NCBI GenBank assembly: GCA_947631845.1 | Contig: CANRMY010000003.1 | Location: 1 to 64,000 of the forward strand | Reading direction: 5' to 3' | Length of the DNA stretch: 64,000 nt | Origin: an uncultured Oscillospiraceae bacterium | Lineage (GTDB): Bacteria; Bacillota; Clostridia; Oscillospirales; Oscillospiraceae | In this document: piece after piece, positions 62,266 through 64,000 of the stretch | How the letters are laid out: every line of letters starts with the position of its first letter | Numbering within the stretch: the stretch's first letter is position 1 | Notes under the pieces: model-generated | Told to the model about the DNA's origin: nothing | Database searches by the model: none | What the model saw: the letters and a program-made list of their open reading frames with translations, nothing else | Made by a program: the position numbers and the translations under genes

Positions 62266-62344
62266 ATTGACACCTCACCTGTGAATTAATTTTTTCCGCC
62301 ACGCCTTGGCGGAGGGACGCCAATACCCTGGCGGGGGTTTTATA

Positions 62345-63108
62345 AGGTTTCCGCCCTTATAGGGCGGAGGGATTTGCTTTTCTCTCTTTGGGTCGCCAAA
62401 GAGAGAAAAGGCAACAAAAGAGAGAAAGCGACCAGAGGGGGGCTTTCGCTTTTTCCCCCCTCTGGACTCCCCCTTTTAAAAACGACCACACAGGGGCCGC
62501 GGCCCCTATGTGGAGAACCCCGGGGGAACGCCCGCACGGGAGCTTTCCTACAACGCCGTACGGGCCGCCGCCCACGGCGGCCCATGAATTTCCGCCGCAT
62601 TTCGTATAACGAACCCGTACGGGCCGGACACCCGGCCGGCCCGACGCACCGTCGAATTTCCCACACGCCCCATTCAAAAGGCTGCGGCTTCGCCGCCATT
62701 GAATTGGCGGGCCGCCAAGAGAGGCGGCCCCTACGGGTGCGTTGTTCGATAAAAATGCGGATTCGATACACGGGCCGGCCGGTGTCCGGCCCGTACGGAA
62801 GGGAATTCGGAGATTCAGCGTGTGGGCCGATGTGGTCATCGACCCCTACGGATGGCACAATCACAGCCGCACCAGCGAGGGTTAAATAGGAACGAAATCT
62901 TTAATAATAGAGCTGTGAGCGGCTAAGCGGGTTAAACGTAGAGACCATTCGTCACAAGGGGCGCGGTGATGAATGGGACGGGGTGCGACTACTGCCCATT
63001 GTTTTTCTCTTCTTTGAAGCTTTCTTCTCTTTTGTCAACACAAAAGAGAAGAAAGCGTATTTTCCCCACCCTTTGGTAAAGGGCGGGCCGCCCCTCGCGG
63101 GGCGAGGG
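62345..63108 (+). repeat. Dispersed mirror-repeat module, copy 6, split by palindromic repeats
   Basis: Left end like copy 2 (62375-62435), central CCACACAGGGGCC/GGCCCCTATGTGG, then about 310 bp of chromosomal-type palindromes (62545-62860: GCCGTACGGGCC, GGCCGGACACCCGGCCGGCC-type, GGGCCGCCAAGAGAGGCGGC, GGGCCGATGTGGTCATCG), then the core AAGCGGGTTAAACGTAGAGACC and a right end identical in arm sequence to copy 5 (63020-63055). Confidence 0.78.
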
Positions 63109-63109
63109 G

Positions 63110-63337
63110 TCAGGCATTGTCAGCCTTGACGATGTTGTAGAGGAAGCACTTCTCGGTGATGCCGAAGTCGGCAAAGGTCTTGTCCAGATCGCCGGCCTTC
63201 AGGGGGCCGCCGTCCAGGGTGGTCATGCCACGGGTGTAGTCCACGCCGTTGTCCTCCAGGGCGGAACGGAGGGTGGTGTGGGCGTCGATGATGACGGTGG
63301 TGCGGTTAGCGTTATTTCCTACGGTGACACTGATCAT
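63110..63337 (-). CDS. Ubiquitin-like beta-grasp protein (PRTRC C-like)
   Basis: 75 residues. ISVTVGNNANRTTVIIDAHT, TLRSALEDNGVDYTRG, MTTLDGGPLKAGDLDKTFAD, FGITEKCFLYNIVKADNA give the beta-grasp strand-helix-strand order. The C-terminus is Ala without a Gly-Gly, so either it is processed, or it is conjugated through another end, or it acts non-covalently. Separated from the E1/JAMM operon by module copy 6, which does not break the gene order. Confidence 0.75.
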   Translation of the reverse strand: MISVTVGNNANRTTVIIDAHTTLRSALEDNGVDYTRGMTTLDGGPLKAGDLDKTFADFGITEKCFLYNIVKADNA

Positions 63338-63413
63338 GATGATTTCTCCTTTAATTCAAAATATTTTTGGGGGCGAGAAGCCCTTAAATTGTGACGGATT
63401 TTACGGGAATACG

Positions 63414-63487
63414 AAAAATCCCATCCGGGAAAACCCGGATGGGACTGGGCGCTGCGGCGCGGCGTCGCGCGTTCCGCGACGCCGCAC
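63414..63487 (-). terminator. Double-hairpin terminator between the last two genes
   Basis: Read leftward: GCGGCGTCGCG/CGCGACGCCGC (63461-63487), then CCCATCCGGG-TTTT-CCCGGATGGG (63420-63443) followed by ATTTTT. It follows the stop codon of the 133-residue gene directly. Confidence 0.85.
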
Positions 63488-63889
63488 TCAGGCGATGGTG
63501 ATGTTGGCCTTGACGGCCTCGCGGTCGGCGGCCACGGCGGCCACGGCGTCGGAGATCTGGGCCTCCACCTTCTCCAGAGCCAGGACGGCGGAGCCGTATT
63601 TGTCCGCCACGGCGTCCTTGATGTCGGCGGCGCCGGTAGGAGCAGGCAGGGTGACGGTGGCCAGGCGCTGGTCGTCGTGGGTGACGCCGCCGAAGCTGAT
63701 GCCGTAGGGGCTGACGGAGCCCTCGCCGGTGGTGGAGCCGATCTTGAAGGCGGCGACCTTCTTGCCGTTCTCGTTCTCCTCGTACAGAGTGAGAGCGGAG
63801 GGGCGATACTTCTCCAGGGTCTTGATGTCCTCCAGGGTCTGGGTGCTGGTGATGACGACTGCGTCGCCTGCGATAGTGATTCTTGCCAT
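63488..63889 (-). CDS. Conserved small protein of the Ubl cluster
   Basis: 133 residues starting ARITIAGDAVVITSTQTLED; beta-rich, then a helical tail (VADKYGSAVLALEKVEAQIS). Not a known enzyme; lies just upstream of the ubiquitin-like gene and is probably part of the same system, perhaps as substrate or scaffold. AAAGGATG precedes ATG 63889; an upstream ATG at 63925 is less likely. Confidence 0.68.
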   Translation of the reverse strand: MARITIAGDAVVITSTQTLEDIKTLEKYRPSALTLYEENENGKKVAAFKIGSTTGEGSVSPYGISFGGVTHDDQRLATVTLPAPTGAADIKDAVADKYGSAVLALEKVEAQISDAVAAVAADREAVKANITIA

Positions 63890-64000
63890 GATACTACATC
63901 CTTTCATTTTTTGGGCTGTGCCCATTTTTTTATGTACCCTTTGGTTGGTTATCCGCCCACGCCGCGGGGAGGCAGGGCCGTGTGGGCATAAAATCTGGCG
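63890..64000. other. Right edge of the window, no gene seen
   Basis: Contains an ATGGGCACAGCCC-type hairpin with A/T runs (63914-63932) and the ribosome-binding site of the leftward gene. The element continues beyond 64000. Confidence 0.4.

Overview
The window joins about 12 kb of ordinary Gram-positive chromosome to roughly 51 kb of an integrated, phage-like element whose right end lies beyond position 64000. The host looks like a gut member of the Bacillota (Clostridia, most likely Oscillospirales). That is an inference from GC-rich coding, an ion-pumping pyrophosphatase, a MepA-type MATE pump, an SLH-domain protein, strong GGAGG ribosome-binding sites and sigma-A promoters. No rRNA or marker gene is present to settle the taxonomy. 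Left chromosome (1-12.5 kb): hppA pyrophosphatase, MATE efflux protein, an ATP-grasp/esterase gene pair, a small secreted or anchored protein, a Rieske-type FAD oxidoreductase, ogt, an SLH protein, five tRNAs (Val, Asp, Phe, Gly, Cys) and a CarD-type regulator. Between these genes lie clusters of short GC-rich palindromic repeats. Element (from about 12.5 kb, nearly all on the minus strand): tyrosine integrase, excisionase-like protein, dUTPase, a broken anaerobic ribonucleotide reductase (intein fragment plus group I introns), deoxyribonucleotidase, a ClpP/PhoH deletion scar, dNMP kinase, a ThyX-like protein, DnaE polymerase, primase, DnaB helicase, PD-(D/E)XK nuclease, SSB-like and ERF proteins, a MazF-like toxin and an S24 (CI/LexA-like) repressor. 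After about 34 kb come many small unknown genes, a spore-cortex-type hydrolase, tRNA genes (one interrupted in its anticodon loop), an RNA ligase and RNA-repair-type HAD protein, an NAD-salvage operon (pncA, prs, NAMPT, macrodomain, nadE), a metallophosphoesterase and a reverse transcriptase. No capsid, portal, terminase or tail gene is visible, so calling it a large temperate phage rather than an ICE rests on the replication, lysogeny, intron, tRNA and NAD genes. The right end of the window (57.7-63.9 kb) holds the most unusual locus: a ubiquitin-like modification cluster with a beta-grasp protein, an E1-like adenylyltransferase, a JAMM/JAB peptidase, a large conserved partner that may carry an E2-like region, two paralogous SH3-like small proteins and a DUF6273-like protein, next to the reverse transcriptase. 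The reverse transcriptase gene is flanked by two related structured segments sharing a covarying hairpin. Six copies of a 250-760 bp non-coding module (one in the chromosome, five between element operons) end in three-tract polypyrimidine/polypurine arms. These arms stay mirror-symmetric while their sequence changes, which fits selection for a triple helix. Several genes are broken: two by large deletions (nrdD, clpP-phoH) and three by single-base frameshifts at or near short A runs (PAPS-reductase-like, a Cys-rich small protein, RNA ligase). The element is therefore either decaying or affected by sequencing error at those sites.
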